Source of the DNA: Bosea sp. F3-2
GTDB lineage: Bacteria > Pseudomonadota > Alphaproteobacteria > Rhizobiales > Beijerinckiaceae
Assembly (NCBI RefSeq): GCF_008253865.1
Contig: NZ_CP042331.1
Coordinates: 3,940,001 to 4,004,000 of the forward strand
Reading direction: 5' to 3'
DNA length: 64,000 nucleotides
The translations under genes were made by a program, and so were the position numbers. Below are positions 16,006-25,159 of the stretch, one piece after another. The first letter of the stretch is position 1. The number at the start of each line of letters is the position of its first letter. The notes beneath the pieces are model-generated. The model searched no databases. It was not told the origin of the DNA and saw nothing but the letters and a program-made list of their open reading frames with translations.

Positions 16006-18510
16006 TCACGTCCCGCGTGGCTTGGCCCGCGTCGTCGGCAGGGCAGCGGCGGGGTCGTCCGGCCAGAGATGGCGCGGATAGCGTCCCTTCATCTCCGATT
16101 TCACTGTGGCCCAGGAGCCGCGCCAGAAGCCGGGCAGATCACGCGTCACCTGGATCGGCCGATGGGCCGGGGAGAGCAGCTCCAGCACCAGCGGCACCCG
16201 CCCGCCGGCCAAGGCAGGATGCGTCGCGAGCCCGTAGAGTTCCTGCACGCGCACCGAAATGGTCGGCCCGGCTTCTGCTGCATAGTCGACTGCGAGCGAC
16301 GAACCTGTCGGCGCGGTGAAATGGGTCGGCGCCTCGGCATCGAGCCGGCGCTTCAACTCCCAAGGCAGCAGGCTTGCCAGCGCGGCATCGAGATCGGAAG
16401 GCTGGATCGAAGCGAGCGAGGCGCGGCCGACGAGATGCGGCGCCAGCCAGAGTTCGGGCTCCCGCGCGAGCCCCTCGTCCGACAGGTCGGGCCAGTTTTC
16501 CTCCGGTTCCGCCTTGCGCAGGAAGGCTGCGCGCTCGCGTAGCTGGTTCTGCCCCTTGGTCCAGGGCAGGAGGCCGATGTCGAGCGACGCGATGCCCTTG
16601 GCCAGCGCCTCGGCATTCTCGGGCGTATCCGCAACGGAGAGCGGCCGCTCGGACAAAGAGAGCCCGCCATAGCGGCGCACCGCGCGAACCCGCAGGGCGC
16701 GGGCCGTTCGGTCAAAATTCGCCTCCTCCCGCTCCATGATGGCAAAGGGCGCAAGCCCATGGGAGACGAGCGCAGCGACCTCGGCTTCGGTGATCGCGGC
16801 GGCGGCCATGATGCGGGCCTGCTGGGCCGCACCGGTCATTTCCGCGACGACGATATAGGGCTCGCGCGCCAGACGCTGCGACGGTTCCAGCGCGCCACCA
16901 CGACCATTGGCGAGGAGATATTGCCCGGAGCCCGGCGAGCGGGCCTTGGCGACCCGGTCCGGATAGGCGAAGGCGAGCAGAAGCCCGGCCGAAAGCGGTT
17001 CGCCGGCTTCAGCCCGATCCTTGCGAGCGCTTCGCTCGGCGGTTCGTGCCCAGCCTTCAGCAAGGCGGCGCATGTCGCCGGCCCGACCGCCGCGCTCGCG
17101 ACTGAGCCGCTCCAGCCTTTCAGCCAGATCGACGGCATCGCCACCGAGACCGCGCTCGACCAGCACGGCGGCGAGCTCGGCGGCGGCGTCCGCCTGCCCG
17201 AAACGTGCGGCCGCCACGACCATGCGGGCGAGCCGTGGCGGCAAGGGCAGTGACTGCAGGGCGCGGCCATCTGGCGTGATGCGGCCATCGGCAGCGAGCG
17301 CGCCGATATTGCCCAGCAGGGCGCGGGCTTCCTTGAGGGCGGGCGCAGGTGGCGGATCAAGGAAAGCCAGCGTCGTCGGGTCGCCGACGCCCCAGGCGGC
17401 ACAATCGAGCAATAGCGGGCTCAGATCGGCGGAGAGGATCTCGGGCCGGGCGAAGGCTTCGAGCGCGCCGGTCGCCGCCTCCTCCCAAAGGCGATAGCAG
17501 ACACCCGGCTCGGTGCGCCCGGCGCGGCCACGGCGCTGATCGGCTGCGGCGCGGCTGACGCGGCGGGTCTCCAGCCGGGTCACACCGATATCCGGCTCGT
17601 AGACCGGCACGCGGGCGAGGCCGGAATCGATGACCACGCGCACGCCCTCGATGGTCAGCGAGGTCTCCGCGATGGCCGTCGCCAGCACGACCTTGCGCTT
17701 GCCAAGCGGTGCCGGCAGCACGGCGCGATCCTGATCACGCTGATCGAGCGCGCCGTAGAGCGGCGCGAGTTCCACCGCAGGATCGCGCAATTTCTCGCGC
17801 AGGCGCTCCTCGACGCGGCGGATCTCGCCCTGCCCCGGCAAGAAGACGAGCTGCGAACCCGGCTGCTCGTTGAGCGCCAGCTGAATCGTCTCTGTGACCT
17901 GATCCTCGATGCGCTTCAACGGATCGCGCCCGCGATAGCGCGTCTCGATCGGGAAGGCGCGCCCCTCGCTCTCGATGACCGGCGCATCGCCGAGCAGCTT
18001 CGCGACACGCGCGCCGTCGAGCGTCGCGGACATGACGAGGAGACGCAGATCCTCACGCAGGCCGCCCTGCGCGTCGAGCGCAAGCGCCAGGCCGAAATCG
18101 GCATCGAGCGAGCGTTCGTGAAACTCGTCGAAGAGCACGGCCGCGACGCCCTCCAGCGCCGGGTCGTCGAGAATCATCCGGGCGAAGACGCCCTCGGTGA
18201 CGACCTCGATGCGCGTCTTCGGCCCGATCTTGGAGCCGAGGCGCACGCGCAGGCCGACCGTCTCGCCGACCCGTTCTCCCAGTGTCTGCGCCATCCGGTT
18301 CGCCGCACCGCGCGCCGCCAGGCGCCGCGGCTCGAGCAGGATGAGCTTGCCGCCCTTGGTCCATGGCTCGTCGAGCAGAGCGAGCGGCACGCGCGTGGTC
18401 TTGCCGGCGCCCGGAGGGGCGACGAGGACGGCGTTCGGCCGCGCCCGCAGGGCGGCAGCGAGATCGCCGAGAACGGCATCGATCGGGAGGGCGGTGTCGA
18501 AGGCGCGCAT
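16006..18510 (-). CDS. hrpB: ATP-dependent helicase HrpB
   Basis: This is an 834-residue DEAH-type helicase. Walker A is APPGAGKTTRVP near residue 34, the DEFH box is FDEFHERSLDADF near residue 122, the SAT motif is VMSATLDG, and motif VI is QRRGRAGR. The C-terminus has the HrpB-specific domain (LPWELKRRLDAEAPTHF and later RYPRHLWPDDP). The start at 18510 (MRAFDTALPID) gives the normal N-terminus; the frame extends further upstream without a homologous extension. It is divergent from trpA. The cellular role of HrpB helicases is not well defined; they are presumed to act on RNA. Confidence 0.93.
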   Translation of the reverse strand: MRAFDTALPIDAVLGDLAAALRARPNAVLVAPPGAGKTTRVPLALLDEPWTKGGKLILLEPRRLAARGAANRMAQTLGERVGETVGLRVRLGSKIGPKTRIEVVTEGVFARMILDDPALEGVAAVLFDEFHERSLDADFGLALALDAQGGLREDLRLLVMSATLDGARVAKLLGDAPVIESEGRAFPIETRYRGRDPLKRIEDQVTETIQLALNEQPGSQLVFLPGQGEIRRVEERLREKLRDPAVELAPLYGALDQRDQDRAVLPAPLGKRKVVLATAIAETSLTIEGVRVVIDSGLARVPVYEPDIGVTRLETRRVSRAAADQRRGRAGRTEPGVCYRLWEEAATGALEAFARPEILSADLSPLLLDCAAWGVGDPTTLAFLDPPPAPALKEARALLGNIGALAADGRITPDGRALQSLPLPPRLARMVVAAARFGQADAAAELAAVLVERGLGGDAVDLAERLERLSRERGGRAGDMRRLAEGWARTAERSARKDRAEAGEPLSAGLLLAFAYPDRVAKARSPGSGQYLLANGRGGALEPSQRLAREPYIVVAEMTGAAQQARIMAAAAITEAEVAALVSHGLAPFAIMEREEANFDRTARALRVRAVRRYGGLSLSERPLSVADTPENAEALAKGIASLDIGLLPWTKGQNQLRERAAFLRKAEPEENWPDLSDEGLAREPELWLAPHLVGRASLASIQPSDLDAALASLLPWELKRRLDAEAPTHFTAPTGSSLAVDYAAEAGPTISVRVQELYGLATHPALAGGRVPLVLELLSPAHRPIQVTRDLPGFWRGSWATVKSEMKGRYPRHLWPDDPAAALPTTRAKPRGT

Positions 18511-18629
18511 GCCCGGCCGATGTGGCGCAGGCTCGCCCTGTGCGCAAGCCACTCGCCAGCCCGCGCGCGTCATGATCGATCGCCAAGCGCCCTGCCGGAC
18601 GCAAAATGGCGATCTATCTCTTTGCCCTC

Positions 18630-18674
18630 GCATCGGATTTGCCGAAAAGTGGCTTCCACTTTTCGGTCCGATGC
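18630..18674. repeat. Class C palindrome in the hrpB-trpA intergenic region
   Basis: Outer arms GCATCGGA (18630-18637) and TCCGATGC (18667-18674) enclose a perfect 11-bp hairpin CCGAAAAGTGG/CCACTTTTCGG with a 3-nt loop. It lies 15 nt before the trpA start, so it must fall in or near the promoter or leader. Similar dyads recur in Rhizobiales. Confidence 0.8.
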
Positions 18675-18689
18675 TTTAACCGCAGGCGC

Positions 18690-19535
18690 ATGACAGAGAC
18701 CGGCCAGACTCGCATCCAGAACCGCTTCCAGGCCTGCGCCCGCGAGGGGCGGGCGGCGCTCGTGACCTTCGTCACCGCCGGCGACCCCGATTTCGCGACG
18801 GCGAGCGCCATCCTCGCGGCCCTGCCCGAAGCCGGTGCCGACGTGATCGAGCTCGGCGTGCCCTTCACCGACCCGATGGCGGACGGGGTGCCGGTCCAGC
18901 TCGCCGGGCAGCGCGCGCTCAAGGCCGGCCAGACGCTGCGCAAGACACTCGCCATGGTCGAGAGCTTCCGCAAGGCGGGTCACGACACGCCGATCGTGCT
19001 GATGGGCTACTACAATCCGATCTATGTCTATGGCGTCGAAGCCTTCCTGGCCGAGGCGCGCCGCGTCGGCGTCGATGGCCTCATCGTCGTCGATCTGCCG
19101 CCGGAAGAGGACGAAGAACTCTGCCTGCCGGCGCTGAAGGCGGGCGTCTCCTTCATCCGCCTCGCTACCCCGACGACCGACGACAAGCGCCTGCCGAAGG
19201 TGCTGCAGAACACCTCGGGCTTCGTCTACTACGTCTCGATGACCGGCGTGACCGGCGGCGCCATTGCCGATTATGGCGCGGTCGGCGATGCGGTCACCCG
19301 CATCAAGCGCCATACCGACCTGCCCGTCGCGGTCGGCTTCGGCGTGAAGACCGCGGCCGATGCCGCCACCATTGCCAAGGGCGCGGACGGCGTCGTCGTC
19401 GGCTCGGCGCTTGTGGAGCGCGTGCGGCTGTCGCTCGACAGCGAGGGCAAGGCCACGGAAAAGACGGTTTCGGCTGTCACCTCGCTGGTCAGCGAACTCG
19501 CCCAGGGCGTCCGCTCGGCGGCCAAGGCGGCCTGA
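18690..19535 (+). CDS. trpA: Tryptophan synthase alpha subunit
   Basis: This is a 281-residue TIM-barrel subunit that cleaves indole-3-glycerol phosphate to indole and glyceraldehyde 3-phosphate. Key segments are ALVTFVTAGDPDF, VIELGVPFTDPMADGVPVQ (catalytic Glu), LMGYYNPIYVYG, YVSMTGVTGG and GFGVKTAADA. The ATG at 18690 is the canonical start. It heads trpA-accD-folC, an order conserved in Rhizobiales, but trpF and trpB, normally just upstream, are replaced by divergent hrpB. Confidence 0.96.
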   Translation: MTETGQTRIQNRFQACAREGRAALVTFVTAGDPDFATASAILAALPEAGADVIELGVPFTDPMADGVPVQLAGQRALKAGQTLRKTLAMVESFRKAGHDTPIVLMGYYNPIYVYGVEAFLAEARRVGVDGLIVVDLPPEEDEELCLPALKAGVSFIRLATPTTDDKRLPKVLQNTSGFVYYVSMTGVTGGAIADYGAVGDAVTRIKRHTDLPVAVGFGVKTAADAATIAKGADGVVVGSALVERVRLSLDSEGKATEKTVSAVTSLVSELAQGVRSAAKAA

Positions 19536-19638
19536 GGCCGGTTTCATTCACGGTCGCGTCGCTTGCCCGCCGGCAGGCGCGACCCCATTTTCGGCGTGAC
19601 GGCGCCTCGGCGCTGAAAGCCCATCAGGGATTCATCCG

Positions 19639-20538
19639 ATGAACTGGATTTCCGAAGTCGTCCGGCCGCGCATCAAGACGCTGTTCAAGCGCGAAACCCC
19701 GGAGAACCTCTGGATCAAGTGCCCGGATTCCGGGCAGATGGTGTTCCATAAAGATGTCGAGGCCAATGGCTACGTCATTCCCGGTTCCGAGCACCATATG
19801 CGCGTCACCGCACCGGAGCGGCTGCGGCTGACCTTCGACGACGGCAAGTGGCTCGACGTCGCGCTGCCGGAGGTTTCCGTCGATCCGCTGAAGTTCCGCG
19901 ACGAGAAGCGCTATGTCGACCGGCTGAAGGACGCCCGCGCCAAGACCGGCGCGCAGGACGCCTTCAAGATCGGCTATGGCCGGGTCAAGGGTCTGCCGAT
20001 GACGGTCGCGGTGCAGGATTTCCACTTCATGGGCGGCTCGCTCGGCATGGCGGCGGGCGAGGCCTTCGTGAAAGGGGCCGAAACCGCGCTCGAGAAGAAG
20101 ACGCCCTATGTCGTCTTCGCGGCCTCCGGCGGCGCGCGCATGCAGGAAGGCATCCTTTCGCTGATGCAGCTGCCGCGGACGACCGTCGCGGTGCGCCGGC
20201 TGCGTGCGGCCGGCCTGCCCTATTTCGTGGTACTGACCAACCCGACCACCGGCGGCGTCACCGCCTCCTACGCCATGCTGGGCGACATCCACATCGCCGA
20301 GCCCGGGGCGCTGATCGGCTTCGCCGGCCCGCGCGTGATCGAGCAAACCATCCGCGAGAAGCTGCCGGAAGGCTTCCAGCGCTCGGAATATCTCAAGGAT
20401 CACGGCATGGTCGACATGGTCGTGCATCGCCGCGACATCCCGGAGACGCTGGCCCGCCTCGGCCGCCTGCTGACCAAGCAGCCGGCAGTGAAGAGCGAAG
20501 CTGCCGCTCCGGCGCGCCCGGTCACCGAGGCAGTCTGA
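19639..20538 (+). CDS. accD: Acetyl-CoA carboxylase carboxyltransferase subunit beta
   Basis: This 299-residue subunit works with AccA to transfer CO2 from biotin to acetyl-CoA, the first step of fatty acid synthesis. The carboxyltransferase core is plain: GGSLGMAAGEA, FAASGGARMQEGILSLMQ, LTNPTTGGVTASYAMLGD and FAGPRVIEQTIREKLPEGF. The N-terminal zinc ribbon of the E. coli protein is degenerate: only one of the four Cys remains (IKCPDSG), and the second pair is replaced in VIPGSEHHMR. The same loss is usual in rhizobia. It sits between trpA and folC. Confidence 0.96.
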   Translation: MNWISEVVRPRIKTLFKRETPENLWIKCPDSGQMVFHKDVEANGYVIPGSEHHMRVTAPERLRLTFDDGKWLDVALPEVSVDPLKFRDEKRYVDRLKDARAKTGAQDAFKIGYGRVKGLPMTVAVQDFHFMGGSLGMAAGEAFVKGAETALEKKTPYVVFAASGGARMQEGILSLMQLPRTTVAVRRLRAAGLPYFVVLTNPTTGGVTASYAMLGDIHIAEPGALIGFAGPRVIEQTIREKLPEGFQRSEYLKDHGMVDMVVHRRDIPETLARLGRLLTKQPAVKSEAAAPARPVTEAV

Positions 20539-20545
20539 CGGTCCC

Positions 20546-20645
20546 AGAGCAAATTCGCGTTTCTCCGAAGCGCGGATCTGCTTAGCTTCTTATTTTCCGC
20601 ATTTTCTTCACGCGAACCGGTGTCCACTTCGCTCGAAAATGCTCT
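20546..20645. repeat. Class B extragenic repeat, copy 1
   Basis: Starts AGAGCAAATTCGCG and ends in CGAACCGGTGTCCACTTCGC then TCGAAAATGCTCT. The final 47 bases are nearly identical to 50826-50872. It lies between accD and folC. Confidence 0.85.
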
Positions 20646-20665
20646 AGGCCGGGGGCGCGCGCATC

Positions 20666-21988
20666 ATGGGGTCTTCCGACACGCTGCTGGCGCGCTTCAT
20701 GGCGCTGCACCCCAAGCTGATCGACCTCTCGCTCGGGCGCATCCTCACCCTGCTGGAGCGGCTGGGCGATCCGCATAAGCGCCTGCCGCCGGTGATCCAT
20801 GTCGCCGGCACCAACGGCAAGGGCTCGACCATCGCCTTCATGCGGGCGATCCTCGAGGCGGCCGGGCTCTCCGTCCACGTCTACATCTCGCCGCATCTGG
20901 TCCGCTTCCATGAGCGCATCCGCTTGGGTGCGCCAGGGGGTGGGCGCTTCGTCGACGAGGACAAGCTCGTCGAGGCGCTGGAGCGTTGCGAGGCGGTCAA
21001 TGCCGGCGACCCCATCACCTTCTTCGAGATGACGACCGCCGCCGGGCTCCTGCTCTTCGCCGAGAACCCCGCCGATGTGCTGCTGCTGGAGGTCGGGCTC
21101 GGCGGGCGCTTCGATGCAACCAACGTCATCGCGCACCCGGCCTGCACGGTAGTGACGCCGGTCTCGCTCGATCATTCCGAATATCTCGGCGACACCGTCA
21201 CCAAGATCGCCGGCGAGAAGGCCGGCATCTTCAAGCGCGGCGCGCCGGCCGTGATCGCGCCGCAGGAGCCGGAGCCGACCGCGGTTCTGGAAGCGGCCGC
21301 CGAACGCGCCGGCGCCTCCAAGATCCTGATCGGCGCGCAGGACTTCAATGTCCATGAAGCCGGCGGGCGGCTGGTCTACGAGGATGGCGACGGGCTGCTG
21401 GACCTGCCCTTGCCGCGCCTGACCGGGCGTCACCAGCACATCAATGCCGGCACCGCGATCGCAGCGCTGCGCGCGGCCGGTTACGGCGCCTTGCCGGCGC
21501 ATGTCTTCGAGGAAGGCCTGCGCAACGCCGACTGGCCGGCGCGGCTGCAGCGGCTGGCGCGCGGGCGCCTCGCCGAGATCGTGCCGGATCGCGCCGAGCT
21601 CTGGCTCGACGGCGGCCACAACCCCGATGGCGGTCGTGTGCTGGCCCAGGCGATGGCCGATCTCGCCGACCGCAACCCGGCGCCGCTGGTGATGATCGCC
21701 GGCCTGCTCTCGACCAAGGACGCAGCCGCCACGCTCGGCCATTTCAAGGGGCTGGCGCAGGCACTCTACGCCGTGCCGATCCAAAACTCGCTCGCCGCGC
21801 GCCCGGCCGGGGAAGTCGCTGAAGCGGCCCGTGGCGCTGGCCTCGCGGCTGAGGTTTCCGGCTCGGTGGAGCAGGCGCTCAGGACGATCGCGGCGCGCGA
21901 CTGGCCGGTGCCGCCGCGCATTCTGATCTGCGGCTCGCTCTATCTCGCCGGCGAGGTGCTCTCGGCCAACGGCACCCCTCCGACCTGA
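20666..21988 (+). CDS. folC: Bifunctional folylpolyglutamate synthase / dihydrofolate synthase
   Basis: This 440-residue Mur-ligase-like ATPase adds glutamate to dihydropteroate and to reduced folates. The P-loop is VAGTNGKGSTIAFM (about residues 49-62). Family segments include SPHLVRFHERIRL, EVGLGGRFDATNVI, SLDHSEYLGDTVTKIAGEKA and LDGGHNPDGG. It is the last gene of the trpA-accD-folC group. The start at 20666 fits the family but has no strong ribosome binding site. Confidence 0.95.
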   Translation: MGSSDTLLARFMALHPKLIDLSLGRILTLLERLGDPHKRLPPVIHVAGTNGKGSTIAFMRAILEAAGLSVHVYISPHLVRFHERIRLGAPGGGRFVDEDKLVEALERCEAVNAGDPITFFEMTTAAGLLLFAENPADVLLLEVGLGGRFDATNVIAHPACTVVTPVSLDHSEYLGDTVTKIAGEKAGIFKRGAPAVIAPQEPEPTAVLEAAAERAGASKILIGAQDFNVHEAGGRLVYEDGDGLLDLPLPRLTGRHQHINAGTAIAALRAAGYGALPAHVFEEGLRNADWPARLQRLARGRLAEIVPDRAELWLDGGHNPDGGRVLAQAMADLADRNPAPLVMIAGLLSTKDAAATLGHFKGLAQALYAVPIQNSLAARPAGEVAEAARGAGLAAEVSGSVEQALRTIAARDWPVPPRILICGSLYLAGEVLSANGTPPT

Positions 21989-22028
21989 AACCCACACCGA
22001 CAACCATCATCGGAAGGCAGCAAGCGCC

Positions 22029-22451
22029 ATGCCCGTTCCCGGACTGACCGTTCTTGTCGCTACGCTGCTGTGCGGCCTACTCGGCGGCTGCGTCAGCACC
22101 GGCGAAACAGCCTCACCGGACGAAGCCAGCGTCGAGCGCGTCGCCACGGGCAAGCCGACCTTCCTGCAGCAGACCTATATGACGATGGACACGCGCTGCC
22201 GGCCGGTGAAACGTCCGACTGGCGTGCTGACCGAACCGCCGCGGCACGGGAAGGTCCGGATGGCGACGCGCAGCGCCAAGGCCGAATACGGTCCCGGTGA
22301 ATATCAGCACTGCGACGGCAAGCTCGGGCCGTCGCTCGCCTTCGAATACACCTCGCGCCCGGGCTATCGCGGTTCGGACCAGTTTGGCGTGCGCGTGCGT
22401 TACAGCGACGGCGAAATCCGCCACGCGCAGTTCAAGGTCGAGATTTACTGA
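22029..22451 (+). CDS. Small lipoprotein of unknown function
   Basis: This is a 140-residue protein with a lipoprotein signal (hydrophobic stretch ending LLGGC, lipobox Cys near residue 21). The mature part contains YMTMDTRCRPVKRPTG, PRHGKVRM and a C-terminal RGSDQFGVRVRYSDGEIRHA, which has the look of an Ig-like or cadherin-like beta repeat. GGAAGG precedes the ATG. It lies between folC and an aldo/keto reductase with short gaps, so it may share their transcript. The function is unknown. Confidence 0.75.
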   Translation: MPVPGLTVLVATLLCGLLGGCVSTGETASPDEASVERVATGKPTFLQQTYMTMDTRCRPVKRPTGVLTEPPRHGKVRMATRSAKAEYGPGEYQHCDGKLGPSLAFEYTSRPGYRGSDQFGVRVRYSDGEIRHAQFKVEIY

Positions 22452-22488
22452 GGCCCGAAATTCTGCTCCAGCACCAGAGGATAGCGTC

Positions 22489-23331
22489 ATGAAGCGCAGC
22501 TTCGAAGCCGCGGGGCCGGCTGTTTCCGTCATCGGCCAAGGCAGCTGGTACAGCGAGCAGGGCAACCGGCGCGAGGCGATCGCCGCCTTCCGCCGCGGCC
22601 TCGATCTCGGGCTGACCCATATCGATACCGCCGAGATGTATGGCGACGGCCGCTCGGAAGCGCTGATCGGCGAAGCTATCGCCGGCCGCCGCGACGCGGT
22701 CTTCCTGGTTTCGAAGGTGCTGCCGCACAACGCCTCGCGGCAGGGCGTGCGCGCCGCCTGCGAGCGCTCGCTGCGGCAGCTGAAGACGGACAGGCTCGAC
22801 TGCTACCTGCTGCACTGGCGCGGCCCGCATCCGTTGGCCGAGACCTTCGCCGCTTTCGAGGCGCTGAAGCAGGAAGGCAAGATCCTGTCCTGGGGCGTCA
22901 GCAATTTCGACGAGGATGATCTCGACGAGGCGCTAGCTGCTGCAGGCTCGGGCAGGATCGCCTGCAACCAGGTGCTCTACCATCTGCGCGAGCGTGCGAT
23001 CGAGCACGCCGTGATCCCGTGGTGCGAGCGGCATGGCGTTGCCGTCACAGCCTACAGCCCCTTCGGCCATGACGATTTCCCTGCGCCCGGTAGCGCGCAG
23101 GGCAAGCTGCTCGCGGAGATCGCGGCGGCGCAGGGCGCGACGCCGCGACAGGTGGCGCTCGCCTTCCTGACCCGGCGCCCCAGTGTCTTCGCGATCCCGA
23201 AGGCGAGCAGGGTCGCCCATGTCGAGGACAATGCCGGGGCGCTGGGCCTCACTCTTTCGGAGGCCGACGTCGCCCGCATCGACACCGCCTTCCCGCGCGG
23301 CCGCAAACCGCAGGCGTTGCCAATGATTTGA
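22489..23331 (+). CDS. Aldo/keto reductase
   Basis: This is a 280-residue NADPH-dependent (alpha/beta)8 oxidoreductase. The catalytic tetrad residues are visible: Asp and Tyr in HIDTAEMYGDG, Lys in FLVSKVLP and His in CYLLHWRG. The C-terminal FAIPKASRVAHVEDNAGA is the cofactor-binding segment. The start at 22489 has AGAGG at good spacing. The true substrate cannot be read from the sequence. Confidence 0.9.
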   Translation: MKRSFEAAGPAVSVIGQGSWYSEQGNRREAIAAFRRGLDLGLTHIDTAEMYGDGRSEALIGEAIAGRRDAVFLVSKVLPHNASRQGVRAACERSLRQLKTDRLDCYLLHWRGPHPLAETFAAFEALKQEGKILSWGVSNFDEDDLDEALAAAGSGRIACNQVLYHLRERAIEHAVIPWCERHGVAVTAYSPFGHDDFPAPGSAQGKLLAEIAAAQGATPRQVALAFLTRRPSVFAIPKASRVAHVEDNAGALGLTLSEADVARIDTAFPRGRKPQALPMI

Positions 23332-23463
23332 TCGGTGCTGGAAACCACGTTCCGCCTTCCCGCTTTACAGGCTTCGGCGCCCGCGCTTTCCTAGAGTCAA
23401 GGGCGACGGCCGCCAGAGCCTCACGAACGCCCGCTCAGCAGTAGCGTCTTCGGAGTTCGGGCG

Positions 23464-24132
23464 ATGCGTCGCGTTCTCGGCATCTTGGCCGTCCTGTTCC
23501 TGTTTGTGCTCGGCGCCGCCCAGGCGCAGGCCGGTGTCGACGTCAGGGTCGACATCGCCGCCCAGCGCATGAAGGTCACCACCAGCGACGGCGAGGTCCA
23601 CGACTGGAAGATCTCGTCCGGCCGCACAGGTTTCCGCTCGCCCAATGGCGTGTATCGGCCGACCCGTCTCGAGAGGAGCTGGTATTCGCGCAAATATGGC
23701 GGCGCGATGCCCCATGCCGTATTCTTCCGCGGCGGCTATGCGATCCACGGCACGACGGCGGTCGGGGCGCTCGGCCGCCCGGCCTCGCATGGCTGCATCC
23801 GGCTGCATCCCGCCAATGCGGCCAAGCTGTTTGCGCTGGTGAGGAAGCATGGCGCCGGCCAGACCCGGATCGCTCTGAACGGCGCCGCGACCGACAACCT
23901 CTCGCGCTTCGCCAAGGCATCGACGACATCGAAGGCGAAGTTCGCAAAGGCCCCGCCATCCAAGCAGAAGATCGCCAAGGCCAAGCATCGCAGCCAGGAC
24001 AGCACGATCGCGCAGCAGCGCCAGGGCAATGGCTGGGAAGCGGCACGCGGCCAGATCCTGCTGCGACCGGCCCTGCCGGCCAGCGTCTATGGCTACCAGC
24101 CTTACTATCCGAGCGGCTACGGCTGGCGCTGA
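23464..24132 (+). CDS. L,D-transpeptidase (YkuD family) with basic C-terminal tail
   Basis: This is a 222-residue exported protein with signal peptide MRRVLGILAVLFLFVLGAAQ (ending near residue 23) and a YkuD domain carrying IHGTTAVG (His near residue 95) and PASHGCIRLHP (Cys near residue 111). A Lys/Ala-rich segment (about residues 155-185) and a Tyr/Pro/Gly-rich end follow, as in wall-anchored family members. It is distinct from the shorter enzyme at 8708. Peptidoglycan crosslinking in the periplasm is the expected role. Confidence 0.87.
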   Translation: MRRVLGILAVLFLFVLGAAQAQAGVDVRVDIAAQRMKVTTSDGEVHDWKISSGRTGFRSPNGVYRPTRLERSWYSRKYGGAMPHAVFFRGGYAIHGTTAVGALGRPASHGCIRLHPANAAKLFALVRKHGAGQTRIALNGAATDNLSRFAKASTTSKAKFAKAPPSKQKIAKAKHRSQDSTIAQQRQGNGWEAARGQILLRPALPASVYGYQPYYPSGYGWR

Positions 24133-24147
24133 GGCCGGCGCCGAAAG

Positions 24148-25029
24148 CTAGAGCGCTTCCGGCACGATCCTGAGCCAGCCTTCCAGCGCCTCGCCTGGCG
24201 CCAGACGCTTCAATGGCGCAGCCGCCCGCGCCGCCGGCTCGCTCGGCGCGCCGATGGCATGGCTCTGCGGCTCCACGCAGAGGAAATCCGCTCCGGCCGG
24301 CGCCCAGACGACGGGACAGTTCAGGCTCTCGCTCGCCGTCAGCGTCACGGCGAGCCCGGTCGAAGGCGTCTCGATCCGGGCACGGCCATCCCAGCCGAGG
24401 AAGCTCCAGGCCGTCACGGCATCGGAGCGGAACCGGCGCGGGTCGGCATAGGGGCCACCCTGCGCGAAGGCTTCCTGCCCCGTGGCGCGAAAGGCTTCGC
24501 CGAAGATCAGCGCGCCTGTGGCTCGCATTGCGAGGCGCGTATCGGCAGCGCAAGGGAACCAGGGATGGTGGCCGATCCCGAAAGGTAGTGCCGTTTCCGC
24601 CTCGTTCTCGATCGAGAGGCGGATGGTCATACCGGCTTCGTCGAGGGAAATATCCTGGCGGGCGCGGTAGCGATAGGGATCCGGTCCTTCCATGCGCCGA
24701 TGCTCGAGGAGGGTATGACCCCGGTCATACCGCAGAACCTCCCAGGCAGACTGCCAGCCGAAACCATGGATGGTGCCGGCCGGATCATTGGCCGGAACCT
24801 GAAAGCGGCTCTCGCCGTCATCGACCACGCTGCCGAAAGCCCGGTTGGCGAAGGGCAGCATTGCCCAAGTGCCGAAGAAATTCGGGGAGGCGGTCGAAGC
24901 CTCGCCCCCCGGTGGACGCAAGACAGCGTGCCGGCGCCGATCCGGCTCGGTCCAGATCAGGCGCGAGACGATGCCGCCGATCTCGGGAATGACCACGGCC
25001 TCCAGGCCGCCGGCTTGCAGCTCCAGCAT
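24148..25029 (-). CDS. Aldose 1-epimerase family protein
   Basis: This is a 293-residue GalM-like beta-sandwich enzyme that interconverts sugar anomers. The first active-site His is in IHGFGWQSAW, the second in FGIGHHPWFP, and a Glu near the C-terminus (FLCVEPQSHAIG) fits the general base. It is divergent from the DgoK-type kinase with about 130 bp between them, so the pair may serve the same sugar or sugar acid. Confidence 0.87.
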   Translation of the reverse strand: MLELQAGGLEAVVIPEIGGIVSRLIWTEPDRRRHAVLRPPGGEASTASPNFFGTWAMLPFANRAFGSVVDDGESRFQVPANDPAGTIHGFGWQSAWEVLRYDRGHTLLEHRRMEGPDPYRYRARQDISLDEAGMTIRLSIENEAETALPFGIGHHPWFPCAADTRLAMRATGALIFGEAFRATGQEAFAQGGPYADPRRFRSDAVTAWSFLGWDGRARIETPSTGLAVTLTASESLNCPVVWAPAGADFLCVEPQSHAIGAPSEPAARAAAPLKRLAPGEALEGWLRIVPEAL

Positions 25030-25159
25030 CGCGCTTGTCCGATTCGTCCGTTATCCCGGGGCCGCAGCGTTGCCGTGATTGCAGGGCGGGCACAAGTCGG
25101 CACGCCTTGACCGAACGGGGCATGGCGGAGACAGTCACGCGCCATTGCCGGAGCCTGCC

